From contig DLCS01000052.1 of assembly GCA_002480735.1 (NCBI GenBank), positions 7,637-25,486 on the forward strand: a stretch of DNA of 17,850 nt, read 5' to 3'. Below the pieces are notes generated by a model that made no database searches, had not been told where the DNA came from, and saw only the letters and a list, made by a program, of their open reading frames with translations. Shown piece after piece: positions 1 to 7,529 of the stretch (the stretch's first letter is position 1; each line of letters opens with the position of its first letter). The translations under genes and the position numbers were made by a program. This stretch comes from Bacillaceae bacterium UBA7792 (lineage in GTDB: Bacteria; Bacillota; Bacilli; Bacillales; Cytobacillaceae).

Positions 1-1088
1 ACGACCTGCCAGGAGATAAGCGACGGCCAACCAGCAAAGAATGCGACCACCGAGGATACTCCCCAACCTAATAGGATTCCAATTAGGCCCCCGATCAGCG
101 TCAGGATAATGGATTCAATAAGAAACTGAGTGAGTACCTGATTTCTAGTGGCACCAAGCGCCATGCGAATGCCAATTTCACGGGTTCTCTCTGTCACTGA
201 AACGAGCATAATATTCATCACGCCAATTCCGCCAACAAACAGGGAGATCCCCGCAATACTGCCGATGATAATCGTCATAATCCTTGTAATTTGCCCAATT
301 CCCTCGGCCATTTCCTCCATATTAATCACCATATAAGAGTCTTCGGTCTTATGAAACTGATTCAGCTGAAAGGTAGCTTTTTCACCCAATGCTTGAATCT
401 GATCTGCCGAAGCAGCCTGAAGGGTGACCTGAGTAATATCGTCCTTTCCAAAGACCATTTTCCACGTATTAAACGGAAGATAGATATCCATTGAACCAAA
501 GGAAAATAAGCCCGTTGGTTTCTTAAGAACACCGATGATTTCAACAGGCTGGTTTCCAATGCGGATTACTTCCCCAATAGGATTCTTATTTTCAAATACC
601 TTTTCCTGCAAGGAGTGACTGATTAAGGCAACCCTTCTTCCACCAAAAAAATCTGTGGCGGCAAAACCTTGCCCCTTCTCAATTTGCAGATCATTCAAAT
701 CCATATAGGCCTGATTAATGCCAAAAACAGAGCTATCGGCTGTTTTGTCGCGATATCGTATTGGTGAAAATTGAGAACTGGAGGCCACAACCTGCTTCAC
801 CTCTGGAATAGCCTCTAAAATTCTAATGTCCTCCGATGTAAAAGCTGCTTCATAAAGAACACTGGGATTCGCTTGTAGCTCCTCTTCACTCGGCTGGTAG
901 AAAATTTCAATCGTATTTCCTGGTCCGGTAATTTGGGATTTCAGCATCGCCTCACCACCTTGTCCAATGGCTACAACGATAATCACGGCCCCAACGCCAA
1001 TAATGATTCCTAGCATCGTCAAAATCGAGCGGAGCTTATGGGCCTTCAAGGAGCTAAAGGCCATTTTAATATTTTCCATCAAACTCAT
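1..1088 (-). CDS. yknZ: MacB/FtsX-type ABC transporter permease, partial (C-terminus outside window)
   Basis: This is the permease subunit of a MacB-type exporter that sits in the cytoplasmic membrane with the adjacent ATPase and membrane-fusion protein. The frame is open from the ATG at 1088 to base 1, about 362 residues. Visible are a first membrane helix (about residues 20-42), a long extracytoplasmic MacB core region, a second helix at about 268-294, and the conserved FtsX cytoplasmic motif ERTREIGIRMALGAT at about 298-312, followed by a third helix. Family members run near 390-400 residues, so only the last helix and tail are missing. The start overlaps the ATPase stop by 4 bp (ATGA), which implies translational coupling. 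Length, order and neighbours match B. subtilis YknZ; the symbol is assigned by synteny and family, not by a search. Confidence 0.9.
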   Translation of the reverse strand, partial: MSLMENIKMAFSSLKAHKLRSILTMLGIIIGVGAVIIVVAIGQGGEAMLKSQITGPGNTIEIFYQPSEEELQANPSVLYEAAFTSEDIRILEAIPEVKQVVASSSQFSPIRYRDKTADSSVFGINQAYMDLNDLQIEKGQGFAATDFFGGRRVALISHSLQEKVFENKNPIGEVIRIGNQPVEIIGVLKKPTGLFSFGSMDIYLPFNTWKMVFGKDDITQVTLQAASADQIQALGEKATFQLNQFHKTEDSYMVINMEEMAEGIGQITRIMTIIIGSIAGISLFVGGIGVMNIMLVSVTERTREIGIRMALGATRNQVLTQFLIESIILTLIGGLIGILLGWGVSSVVAFFAGWPSLISWQV

Positions 1089-1771
1089 GGCTGTAGCCTC
1101 CCTGTCTCATCCGCAACAATTTCTCCATCCCGAACCATGATTTTTCGATTCGTATACTCAGCAATTTCTAATTCATGGGTGACAAGAACAACCGTGGTCC
1201 CTTCTTCATTGAGCTTTGAAAACTCCTCCATAATCGAAACGCTCGTTCTCGTATCAAGGGCACCTGTAGGCTCATCAGCCAAAATGAGCTTAGGGTTATT
1301 GACGATGGCTCTGGCAATTGCCACTCTCTGCTTCTGCCCTCCAGATAGGGCGTTTGGAAGATGCTCCATTCGATCCCCTAGCCCTACCTTGATCAGCGCT
1401 TGCTCAGCCCGCTCCAGCCTCTCTTTTTTTGAAAGCCCGCTATAGATCATCGGAAGCTCCACATTCCGAAGGGCATTTAACCGAGGCAATAGCTGAAATT
1501 GTTGAAAAACAAAGCCGATGGATTGATTTCGGATTCGGGCCAGATCCGTATCCTTGTAATCCGAAATATTTTCTCCGTTCAGAAAATACTCACCTGAGGT
1601 TTGCTTATCGAGGCAGCCAATAATATTCATCAAGGTAGATTTACCAGAACCGGAGGGTCCCATAATCGACGTGAATTCTCCATCCTCTATGACTAGATTA
1701 ATAGACTTTAAGACATCAATTCTTTCCTTGCCAACGGAATACGACTTCGTAATATTCTTCAACTCAATCAT
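1085..1771 (-). CDS. yknY: ABC transporter ATP-binding protein, MacB/LolD type
   Basis: This 228-residue ATPase powers the adjacent permease. All canonical motifs are present: Walker A GPSGSGKST (38-46), Q-loop glutamine at 90, signature LSGGQKQR (142-149), Walker B LILADEP (162-168) with catalytic glutamate 167, D-loop ALD and switch histidine 199. The length is normal for the MacB/LolD class (about 225-235). It overlaps the upstream membrane-fusion gene and the downstream permease by 4 bp each, so the three form one tightly coupled unit. The position between MacA-like and MacB-like genes matches YknY of the B. subtilis yknWXYZ operon, a system reported to protect against the SdpC toxin. The substrate here cannot be read from the sequence. 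Confidence 0.93.
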   Translation of the reverse strand: MIELKNITKSYSVGKERIDVLKSINLVIEDGEFTSIMGPSGSGKSTLMNIIGCLDKQTSGEYFLNGENISDYKDTDLARIRNQSIGFVFQQFQLLPRLNALRNVELPMIYSGLSKKERLERAEQALIKVGLGDRMEHLPNALSGGQKQRVAIARAIVNNPKLILADEPTGALDTRTSVSIMEEFSKLNEEGTTVVLVTHELEIAEYTNRKIMVRDGEIVADETGRLQP

Positions 1772-2889
1772 TGAGTAGACACTTCCATTCCATCTGTTAT
1801 TTTGCCAGATGGATTCTTGATCAATTTGTCTCCGGCTTTGAGCCCCTTCACGATCTCTATTTTTTCACCCGAGGATATCCCAATTGTTACCTCTTGTTTA
1901 TGCGCTACGCCATCTTGAACGACAAACACATAGCTTTTTTCTTGTTCATATGTAATGGCATCGATGGGTACCGCTATTCCCTTTTTCTTTTCTGTTTCAA
2001 TTTCCATGATTAATTGAAAGCCTGGTTTTAACGGGATATTCGTGCTCTGTAACTGCACGGAAATCGGGTACTGAACCGCTTGGTTCTCAAGAGTGTTAGA
2101 TAGGGCACTGCTCGCTGGGATCGTTCCCACCTCAATAATTTCACCCTCCCATTTTTCATCAGGCAGGGCATCTGACTGCAGGATCACCCTTTGACCCTCT
2201 TTTACATTAAGAACGTCATACTCGGATAACAACCCTGTTGCGATCAAAGATTTAAGGCTCCCTACGATGACAATCGGCTGAGCAGTATCCGTCGGAGCTT
2301 GAGTTGGCTCATGAACGGATAGCACCATGCCATCTATCAAACTAACAACCTCAAGCTCCTTCACACGTTTTTCAAGAGCATCCTTTTGGAGAAGAGTTTG
2401 CTTTAATTCGATATTCGCAAGCTTCTTTTCCATGTCAAGCTGTTCAAATTCAGAAGCCATTTGTTTATCCGCTTCTTTTTTCCCGATCTGCTTTACTAAT
2501 TCCTTCTTCCTATCATCTAAGGCTTTCTTCTGTTTATCAAGCTGATTGATGCGCAGATTCCCAGATTCAATCGAAAGCTTATTCTGCTCTAGTTCAAGCA
2601 TGAGCTGGGGATTTTTGAATTTAACTAGGATATCTCCCTTCTTTACCTGCTGTCCTTTTTCAACAAGAATTTCTTCGACCTCTCCAATTTCTGGAGAGGC
2701 AAAGACCGATTGTTCGTCCGCTAATTCCAATGTTCCCGGAGTCATCAGCAAAGAAGAAACCTCTTCAAGCTTAGCCTCAATTATTTTTACTGTGGGGGGC
2801 TTACTGAAGGCTGTTCGATAGACACTTATACCGATCATGGTGAGAAGCAAGGCTGTCACACCGATCCCAATCCAAATTTTCTTCTTCAT
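1768..2889 (-). CDS. yknX: Membrane-fusion (HlyD/MacA-like) efflux adaptor protein
   Basis: This 373-residue adaptor is anchored by one N-terminal membrane helix (residues 5-24, after MKKK) with the bulk outside the membrane. It shows the usual order: a lipoyl half-motif around 64-92 (PEIGEVEEILVEKGQQVKKG), a long charged coiled-coil hairpin at about 96-180, the second lipoyl half at 181-210, then beta-barrel and membrane-proximal domains to the C-terminus (AVPIDAI near 306-312). In Gram-positives such adaptors link to MacB-type permeases without an outer-membrane channel. The ATG lies in a TAATG overlap with the Yip1 gene stop, and the stop overlaps the ATPase start by 4 bp. Length and context match YknX. 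Confidence 0.9.
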   Translation of the reverse strand: MKKKIWIGIGVTALLLTMIGISVYRTAFSKPPTVKIIEAKLEEVSSLLMTPGTLELADEQSVFASPEIGEVEEILVEKGQQVKKGDILVKFKNPQLMLELEQNKLSIESGNLRINQLDKQKKALDDRKKELVKQIGKKEADKQMASEFEQLDMEKKLANIELKQTLLQKDALEKRVKELEVVSLIDGMVLSVHEPTQAPTDTAQPIVIVGSLKSLIATGLLSEYDVLNVKEGQRVILQSDALPDEKWEGEIIEVGTIPASSALSNTLENQAVQYPISVQLQSTNIPLKPGFQLIMEIETEKKKGIAVPIDAITYEQEKSYVFVVQDGVAHKQEVTIGISSGEKIEIVKGLKAGDKLIKNPSGKITDGMEVSTQ

Positions 2890-3542
2890 TATAGACCCGT
2901 AATCCCCTCAAAGGCTGTTCCAATCATGGCGAAGCCAAGCCCGATTAGGAAGAAGACAATGGCAATCGCCCATGAAGCACCTTTTGAAAGTTGACCAACC
3001 TTATGAAGACCTATAGCTGTTAAAATTAGGCCCCAGATGGAGAATACTTCAAACTGAGCGAGAACGAGCGAATCACTATTCATCACGCCCGCAAGACTAG
3101 TTATTTGAATTCCAGGCTTTCCATCAAGCATCGTTTGCAGGAGCGAATTTAATAACATCCCCGTGGCGCTAATCACCATAATATAAGTGGTCATGGAAAA
3201 TAATTGCTTAAATGTCGTATCCTTTTTGGCAATTTTTACGATGATTAAATAAATGACTGAGGAAACCAAAATTCCAATGATCGTCCCAACTATACCAGAT
3301 ACCACCGTTGTAATTTTTGTGAATCCGAGGAACGCCTCTGCATCCTCAAGCGTGAGAGCTCCCGGTACAACTAAATCCTCAGCCTTCATCATGGTGGCCA
3401 TTATAACGGAAGCAACCGTATAGATTAGGGTCACAATCGCTAATGGTAGCCATATCCGCGGCTGATGGCGTATTCTTTCAAACTGCTCGCTTGGACTCCA
3501 GAACATTCCCAGTAAGGACGGCTTTCCAGTACTTTTTTCCAT
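2889..3542 (-). CDS. yknW: Yip1-family membrane protein of the exporter operon
   Basis: This is a 217-residue multi-pass membrane protein with about five hydrophobic segments (roughly residues 30-52, 80-105, 115-135, 160-183 and 190-210) and a Yip1-like layout. In B. subtilis the Yip1-domain protein YknW opens yknWXYZ and helps assemble or modulate the transporter; I infer the same role from gene order. I chose the ATG at 3542 because GGAG lies 9 bases before it. A TTG five codons upstream (3557) would put the start inside that ribosome-binding site. The stop shares one base with the next start (TAATG). A sigma-W-type promoter lies about 40 bases upstream. Confidence 0.85.
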   Translation of the reverse strand: MEKSTGKPSLLGMFWSPSEQFERIRHQPRIWLPLAIVTLIYTVASVIMATMMKAEDLVVPGALTLEDAEAFLGFTKITTVVSGIVGTIIGILVSSVIYLIIVKIAKKDTTFKQLFSMTTYIMVISATGMLLNSLLQTMLDGKPGIQITSLAGVMNSDSLVLAQFEVFSIWGLILTAIGLHKVGQLSKGASWAIAIVFFLIGLGFAMIGTAFEGITGL

Positions 3543-3580
3543 TTCATAACACTCCAATCCAATAGGTATTCCTTTTCACT

Positions 3581-3606
3581 TACGATTGATACAAAAAAAA
3601 GTTTCA
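3581..3606 (-). promoter_or_regulatory. Sigma-W-type (ECF) promoter of the yknWXYZ-like operon
   Basis: On the minus strand TGAAAC (3606-3601) is followed after exactly 16 bp by CGTA (3584-3581), which is the sigma-W consensus in bases and spacing. A run of eight T follows the -35 element, as is common for ECF promoters. The -35 includes the TGA stop codon of the upstream oxidoreductase gene. B. subtilis yknWXYZ is a known sigma-W regulon member, so the match is expected biologically. It implies induction by cell-envelope stress, which is an inference for this organism. Confidence 0.85.
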
Positions 3607-4596
3607 CCCTTGTATTTCGTCACTTGGGTAGACAACTCCCATCTGTCTTCTTGCTTCATCAAGGATTTCCATCACCATCAAAGAATATTCAAGTGAATTA
3701 ATACTGGATTCCCTCTTGCCTGTTTTAATCAGTTCGATAAATTCCTTTGTTTCATAGTACATCGGGGGTTCGGTTTGTGCGCGAGAAATATCCTCTATTT
3801 CTCCATTGCGATAGTGAATTTTTACATCCTCAGGGGGATTCAATTTATCAAAGACAATGCTTCCTTCTTCTCCCTGTACTTCAGAAGGAATAAAGGAGTT
3901 CGTAATTTTTGAAAAAATCATCACTGCCTCTTTGTCATCGTACTTTAGGATTAAGCTTCCCTCTGCATCTACGCCTGTTTCAAGCAACAGACCACTTGCC
4001 TTGATTTCATTTGGTTTGCCAAATAGGACGACTGCAGGATAGAGACAATACACCCCAATATCCATTAATGACCCATTGGAGAACTCTGGCTTGAAGGCGT
4101 TTAAGACGTTCCCTTCCTTATAAGCATCATACCTTGACGAATATTGACAGTAGCTTGAAAAATAGCGGCGCACAGGACCGATTTTCGACAAATTGTCCCT
4201 AATCGATTGAAAGTTAGGAAGAAAAGTGGTCTTAAGCGCCTCCATTAGAAGCACATTGTTCTCCTTTGCCGCTTGAATCATTTTTCTTAATTCTGATGCA
4301 TTTGATGCAATAGGCTTCTCACATAATACATGCTTCTTATGATTCATAAAAAGAATCGCCTGCTCTGCATGATAAGAATTCGGGCTTGCGATGTAAACTG
4401 CATCAATGTCACTGCTCATTGCCATTTCCTCTAGGCTTGTGAAAGTGAGACTGACCCCATACTTCGCCGCAAAATCCATTGCTCTCTCCTTTGTTCGTGA
4501 ATAAACTGCAGAGAGCTGAAAGTCTGGATGCCCACTTGCCGCTTGTAGAAACCGATCCGTAATCCAATTTGTTCCGATGATTCCAAAGCGAATCAT
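3604..4596 (-). CDS. Gfo/Idh/MocA-family NAD(P)-dependent oxidoreductase
   Basis: This 330-residue cytoplasmic oxidoreductase has an N-terminal Rossmann fold (GIIGTNWI at residues 5-12, in place of GxGxxG), the family signature EKP at 93-95 (CEKPIASN), and the C-terminal half with MDIGVYCLYP (178-187), which carries the catalytic-type Asp179 and Tyr183. Members oxidise or reduce sugars, inositols or related polyols with NAD(P). The start style and length resemble B. subtilis YulF/IolU (scyllo-inositol dehydrogenase type), but I would not assign the substrate. AAGGAGG lies 7 bases before the ATG. No carbohydrate genes adjoin it. Its stop codon forms part of the promoter of the next operon, and no terminator separates them, so some readthrough is likely. 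Confidence 0.88.
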   Translation of the reverse strand: MIRFGIIGTNWITDRFLQAASGHPDFQLSAVYSRTKERAMDFAAKYGVSLTFTSLEEMAMSSDIDAVYIASPNSYHAEQAILFMNHKKHVLCEKPIASNASELRKMIQAAKENNVLLMEALKTTFLPNFQSIRDNLSKIGPVRRYFSSYCQYSSRYDAYKEGNVLNAFKPEFSNGSLMDIGVYCLYPAVVLFGKPNEIKASGLLLETGVDAEGSLILKYDDKEAVMIFSKITNSFIPSEVQGEEGSIVFDKLNPPEDVKIHYRNGEIEDISRAQTEPPMYYETKEFIELIKTGKRESSINSLEYSLMVMEILDEARRQMGVVYPSDEIQG

Positions 4597-4661
4597 GAAG
4601 ATTCCTCCTTTTTATGTAGGTTATTCTTCTAGTGTACACCAAAACTTCCATGAAAATTGAG

Positions 4662-4761
4662 TTTCACAAAAATCCGTGGACTTTCGCAAAAATCTGCTAT
4701 TTTTCGCAAATAAATCCCTAATTCCGCAAATATCATTCATTTTTCGCAAACATCCCCGAAA
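4662..4761. repeat. Five-copy degenerate tandem repeat, 20-bp period, core TTTCGCAAA
   Basis: The 9-base core TTTCGCAAA or a one-base variant begins at 4662 (TTTCACAAA), 4682, 4702, 4722 (TTCCGCAAA) and 4742, exactly 20 bp apart. The 11 bases between cores are not conserved beyond being AT-rich, apart from a frequent ATC. The array sits between the terminator of a small gene and the start region of the oxidoreductase. It could be a phased binding array or a decayed minisatellite; function is unknown. Confidence 0.75.
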
Positions 4762-4792
4762 AAAATAAAAACTTGGCCATTTGACCAAGTTT
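4759..4792 (-). terminator. Intrinsic terminator of the four-cysteine small gene
   Basis: AAACTTGG and CCAAGTTT form an 8-bp stem around an 8-base loop (4769-4792). On the minus strand it is followed by TTTTATTTTTTTC. It lies 10 bases after the small gene's stop codon. Confidence 0.8.
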
Positions 4793-4801
4793 GCATAATT
4801 A

Positions 4802-4903
4802 TTATTTGACTTTTGTTAGTAATTTTCGTCCGCATGCACAAATACTGGAATGTTTAAGCTGAACCATTTCCTGTTGACAGATATTACAGATTTTCTTAAC
4901 CAA
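4802..4903 (-). CDS. Small four-cysteine (zinc-ribbon-like) protein, 33 aa
   Basis: This short frame starts at TTG (4903) with the ribosome-binding site AAGGAGAGG 7 bases upstream, and ends at TAA. The peptide is rich in Lys and contains CNIC (residues 6-9) and CACG (23-26), giving a CxxC-x13-CxC spacing that could bind one zinc ion. That four cysteines fall in the expected pattern in so short a frame is the main protein-level evidence. It also has its own promoter with an extended -10 element upstream and a strong intrinsic terminator just downstream, so it is a complete transcription unit. I do not recognise the family; a zinc-ribbon nucleic-acid or protein-binding role is only a guess. Confidence 0.7.
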   Translation of the reverse strand: MVKKICNICQQEMVQLKHSSICACGRKLLTKVK

Positions 4904-4973
4904 ATTCAATCCTCTCCTTCATGCAAACAAGTAATCTATCGTAAAACTAATTATTTACTGTGTCTTAATTAGA

Positions 4974-5001
4974 ATTATACCAAATTAAAAATTAAAGTCA
5001 A
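4974..5001 (-). promoter_or_regulatory. Sigma-A promoter of the four-cysteine small gene
   Basis: On the minus strand TTGACT (5001-4996) and TATAAT (4979-4974) are separated by 16 bp, with an extended -10 TGG directly before TATAAT. The surrounding DNA is almost pure A/T. The predicted transcript has a leader of about 65 bases before the TTG start at 4903. Confidence 0.75.
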
Positions 5002-5029
5002 TATTTATTTAGAATAATTATAAATTATC

Positions 5030-5656
5030 TCATTTTGAAGGTGTTTCGATTAACTGTAAGAAATGAGTGAGGATCCTCGCTGTCAATCCCCATATTACCT
5101 TATCCTCGTAGTAATAGAAGTGCTCCTCCATACTTCTCGCCTGCCATTTATACTTTTCCCCTCCGATAATATGATGAAAAGGAAATTTGCCTTCCGGTTC
5201 TAATTTGTAATCGATTTGGTAAATATCCGGTCCTGTATTTTGCAGATAGGTTAAAGGAACAGTAAAAACTTCAGCCACTTCATCAGGATTCGGAATGATT
5301 TGTGAAGAATCGTGAAGAAAGCCAACAAATGGGTAGATGATCGTTCCAAAGGGATTGACCATATAATCGAGCGGGGTAACATCTGCAATATCTTTTTCAG
5401 AAATTCCTAATTCTTCACAGGTCTCTCTTATGGCGGTATGCCTTTCATCTATATCTTTAGGATCAACTTTTCCGCCTGGAAAGCAAATCTCCCCTGGCTG
5501 CCTGCGAAGTTCGAAGGAACGCACCTCAAACAAAATATGCAGTTCTTCATTTTTTTCAATGATCGGGAGTAGCACGGCATATCGAGTAAGCCGATCGCTT
5601 CCCATAATTCCCGGCTCACGACCGTGAATTCTATTTTTTATCTCCTCTATTTTCAA
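5030..5656 (-). CDS. Nudix hydrolase, CoA pyrophosphatase type
   Basis: This protein is predicted to cleave the pyrophosphate of coenzyme A or its derivatives. The family hallmark is visible: LRRQPGEICFPGGKVD (50-65), the LRxxPGExxFPGG extension specific to CoA pyrophosphatases (NudL/NUDT7-like), running into a Nudix box ending RETCEELGI (77-85), whose glutamates bind Mg. I chose the TTG at 5656, with GAGGGTG 6 bases upstream, giving 208 residues, which is normal for the family. The frame extends upstream to an ATG at 5749, but that extra segment is Lys/Trp-rich, lacks a good ribosome-binding site and does not look like family sequence. It is transcribed away from the FAD dehydrogenase gene. 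Confidence 0.88.
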   Translation of the reverse strand: MKIEEIKNRIHGREPGIMGSDRLTRYAVLLPIIEKNEELHILFEVRSFELRRQPGEICFPGGKVDPKDIDERHTAIRETCEELGISEKDIADVTPLDYMVNPFGTIIYPFVGFLHDSSQIIPNPDEVAEVFTVPLTYLQNTGPDIYQIDYKLEPEGKFPFHHIIGGEKYKWQARSMEEHFYYYEDKVIWGLTARILTHFLQLIETPSK

Positions 5657-5784
5657 GTGATTCACCCTCTTAACCAATTCCATTTCCTTTATTATAGCTG
5701 TTATCCACCACTTTCTTAAGCCATTTGATTTTTTGATCCTAACGAACACATAAATCAGGCATCTCGTGTCTTTTCTGCTTTGTT

Positions 5785-5800
5785 AGAAGGAAATCCTTCT
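5785..5800. promoter_or_regulatory. Perfect inverted repeat, candidate operator in divergent region
   Basis: AGAAGGA, AA, TCCTTCT is a perfect 7-bp inverted repeat with a 2-base centre, immediately followed by TTGAAA (5801-5806), a possible -35 for the plus-strand dehydrogenase. No convincing -10 sits at 16-18 bp. The tight spacing suits a dimeric repressor better than a terminator (no T-run). The regulator is unknown. Confidence 0.4.
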
Positions 5801-5863
5801 TTGAAAAGTGAATATATTAAATAATCAGAAATATACAACATGCATAACAAGGGGGAAAATAAC

Positions 5864-7519
5864 ATGAAGTATGATGTCATTGTTGTAGGAGCTGGACTTG
5901 CAGGCTTGGTCGCTACAGCTGAGCTCACTGATGCAGGAAAAAAGGTGCTCCTACTCGATCAAGAACCGGAAAGCTCATTGGGTGGACAAGCTTGGTGGTC
6001 CTTTGGTGGTCTTTTCCTAGTTGATTCACCAGAGCAACGACGAATGGGGATTAAGGATTCACGTGAATTAGCCTGGCAGGACTGGCTTGGTACAGCTGGC
6101 TTTGATCGAGAGGATGACGAGGACTATTGGGGGAAAAAGTGGGCAGAGGCATATGTCGATTTTGCCGCTGGCGAAAAACGGGAATGGCTATACAATATGG
6201 GGGTACGCTTCTTTCCAGTTGTTGGCTGGGCGGAACGTGGAGGATACTTAGCGGAAGGACACGGCAACTCAGTTCCCCGATTTCATATCGTTTGGGGGAC
6301 TGGTCCAGGGCTGGTGAAACCATTTGAAGAGAGAGTTCGGCAGGCCATGGCAAAGGGGTTAGTCGATTATCGTCCCCGCCATCAAGTCAATGAGCTTATG
6401 ACGGAAAATGGAGCAGTAGTCGGAGTAAATGGCTCCATTCTTGTTCCTAGCACGGCTGCTAGAGGAGAAGCGAGCTCTCGTGAAGTAGTTGATACATTCG
6501 AGTTCTATTCACAGGCCGTGCTCGTATCAAGTGGGGGGATTGGAGCAAATTTTGATCTCATCCGTCAAAATTGGCCTTCTCGCTTAGGAGAACCGCCACA
6601 AAGAATGATTTCTGGTGTCCCTGAGCATGTGGATGGTCGAATGCTAGCCATTACCGAGAGAGCTGGCGGAAGAATCGTCAATCGTGACCGGATGTGGCAT
6701 TACACAGAAGGAATCAAGAACTGGAACCCGATCTGGCCCAAGCATGGCATTCGCATTCTTCCAGGCCCATCCTCCATTTGGCTAGATGCCAAAGGAAATC
6801 GCTTCCCTGCACCAAACTTTCCGGGATTTGATACACTTGGGACGCTCGAGGCGATTCAAAAAACAGGCTTTGACTATTCATGGTTCATCCTTACACAAAA
6901 GATCATCGAAAAAGAATTTGCCCTCTCCGGCTCTGAGCAAAACCCTGATCTTACCGGCAAAAGTATTAAAAAGGTGCTATCACGAGTATTGCCTGGGCCA
7001 ACCGCTCCCGTTAAGGCATTCATGGATAAAGGAGAGGATTTCATCGTTGCAGGCACGCTTTCAGAGCTTGTTGATGGGATGAATAAACTGACAGGAGAAC
7101 ATCTACTCGATCTTTCACACATCCAAAGACAAATAGAAGCTCGGGATCGAGAAATCGATAACAAATTTACAAAGGATTTGCAAATCACAGCGATGCGTGG
7201 GGCACGGAATTATCTTGGTGACAAGCTGATTCGAGTGGCCTCCCCACACAAGCTCCTTGATCCGAAAAACGCTCCTTTAATTGCCGTTCGTCTTAATATC
7301 TTAAGCAGAAAAACATTAGGTGGGCTGCAAACGGATTTGTCTGGACGTGTCCTTAGTTCTTCTGGTGACCCTGTTCCTGGTCTATATGCCGCAGGAGAGG
7401 TTTCAGGCTTTGGTGGGGGTGGCATTCACGGCTACCGTTCCTTAGAAGGGACCTTTGTAGGCGGATGTTTGTTTACGGGCAGACAAGCTGGAAGGGCGAT
7501 GGCGAAGGATCTTGGATAA
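5864..7519 (+). CDS. FAD-binding dehydrogenase (COG3573 / KstD-fumarate reductase-like flavoprotein)
   Basis: This 551-residue flavoprotein has an N-terminal dinucleotide-binding motif VVGAGLAGLVA (residues 7-17) and a C-terminal FAD segment, PGLYAAGEVSGFGGGGIHG and then a GTFVGG stretch, typical of the fumarate reductase/3-ketosteroid dehydrogenase superfamily. The GGQAWWSFGGLF block and overall length are those of the uncharacterised COG3573 'predicted oxidoreductase' group. I infer FAD-dependent oxidation or reduction of an unknown, possibly cyclic, substrate. There is no secretion signal and no partner subunit gene, so it is probably a stand-alone cytoplasmic enzyme. I chose the ATG at 5864 because AAGGGGG lies 8 bases upstream; an in-frame ATG at 5840 would precede that site. 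Confidence 0.88.
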   Translation: MKYDVIVVGAGLAGLVATAELTDAGKKVLLLDQEPESSLGGQAWWSFGGLFLVDSPEQRRMGIKDSRELAWQDWLGTAGFDREDDEDYWGKKWAEAYVDFAAGEKREWLYNMGVRFFPVVGWAERGGYLAEGHGNSVPRFHIVWGTGPGLVKPFEERVRQAMAKGLVDYRPRHQVNELMTENGAVVGVNGSILVPSTAARGEASSREVVDTFEFYSQAVLVSSGGIGANFDLIRQNWPSRLGEPPQRMISGVPEHVDGRMLAITERAGGRIVNRDRMWHYTEGIKNWNPIWPKHGIRILPGPSSIWLDAKGNRFPAPNFPGFDTLGTLEAIQKTGFDYSWFILTQKIIEKEFALSGSEQNPDLTGKSIKKVLSRVLPGPTAPVKAFMDKGEDFIVAGTLSELVDGMNKLTGEHLLDLSHIQRQIEARDREIDNKFTKDLQITAMRGARNYLGDKLIRVASPHKLLDPKNAPLIAVRLNILSRKTLGGLQTDLSGRVLSSSGDPVPGLYAAGEVSGFGGGGIHGYRSLEGTFVGGCLFTGRQAGRAMAKDLG

Positions 7520-7529
7520 TCAAAATTCA

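Noticed and set aside
1038..1445. 135-codon plus-strand frame opposite the ABC ATPase gene
   Set aside because: It lies antisense across the ATPase signature and Walker B coding region, is Ser-rich and without recognisable motifs; a shadow frame.
4662..4761. Possible CRISPR array
   Set aside because: The repeated core is only 9 bases, with 11-base AT-rich interiors, and no cas genes are near. Period and unit size do not fit any CRISPR type.
5657..5749. N-terminal extension of the Nudix hydrolase to ATG 5749
   Set aside because: No good ribosome-binding site, and the extra 31 residues do not resemble the family; the TTG at 5656 has GAGGGTG at correct spacing.
6874..7188. 104-codon minus-strand frame inside the FAD dehydrogenase gene
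   Set aside because: It is antisense to a well-supported gene, has no family features and no ribosome-binding site; a shadow frame.
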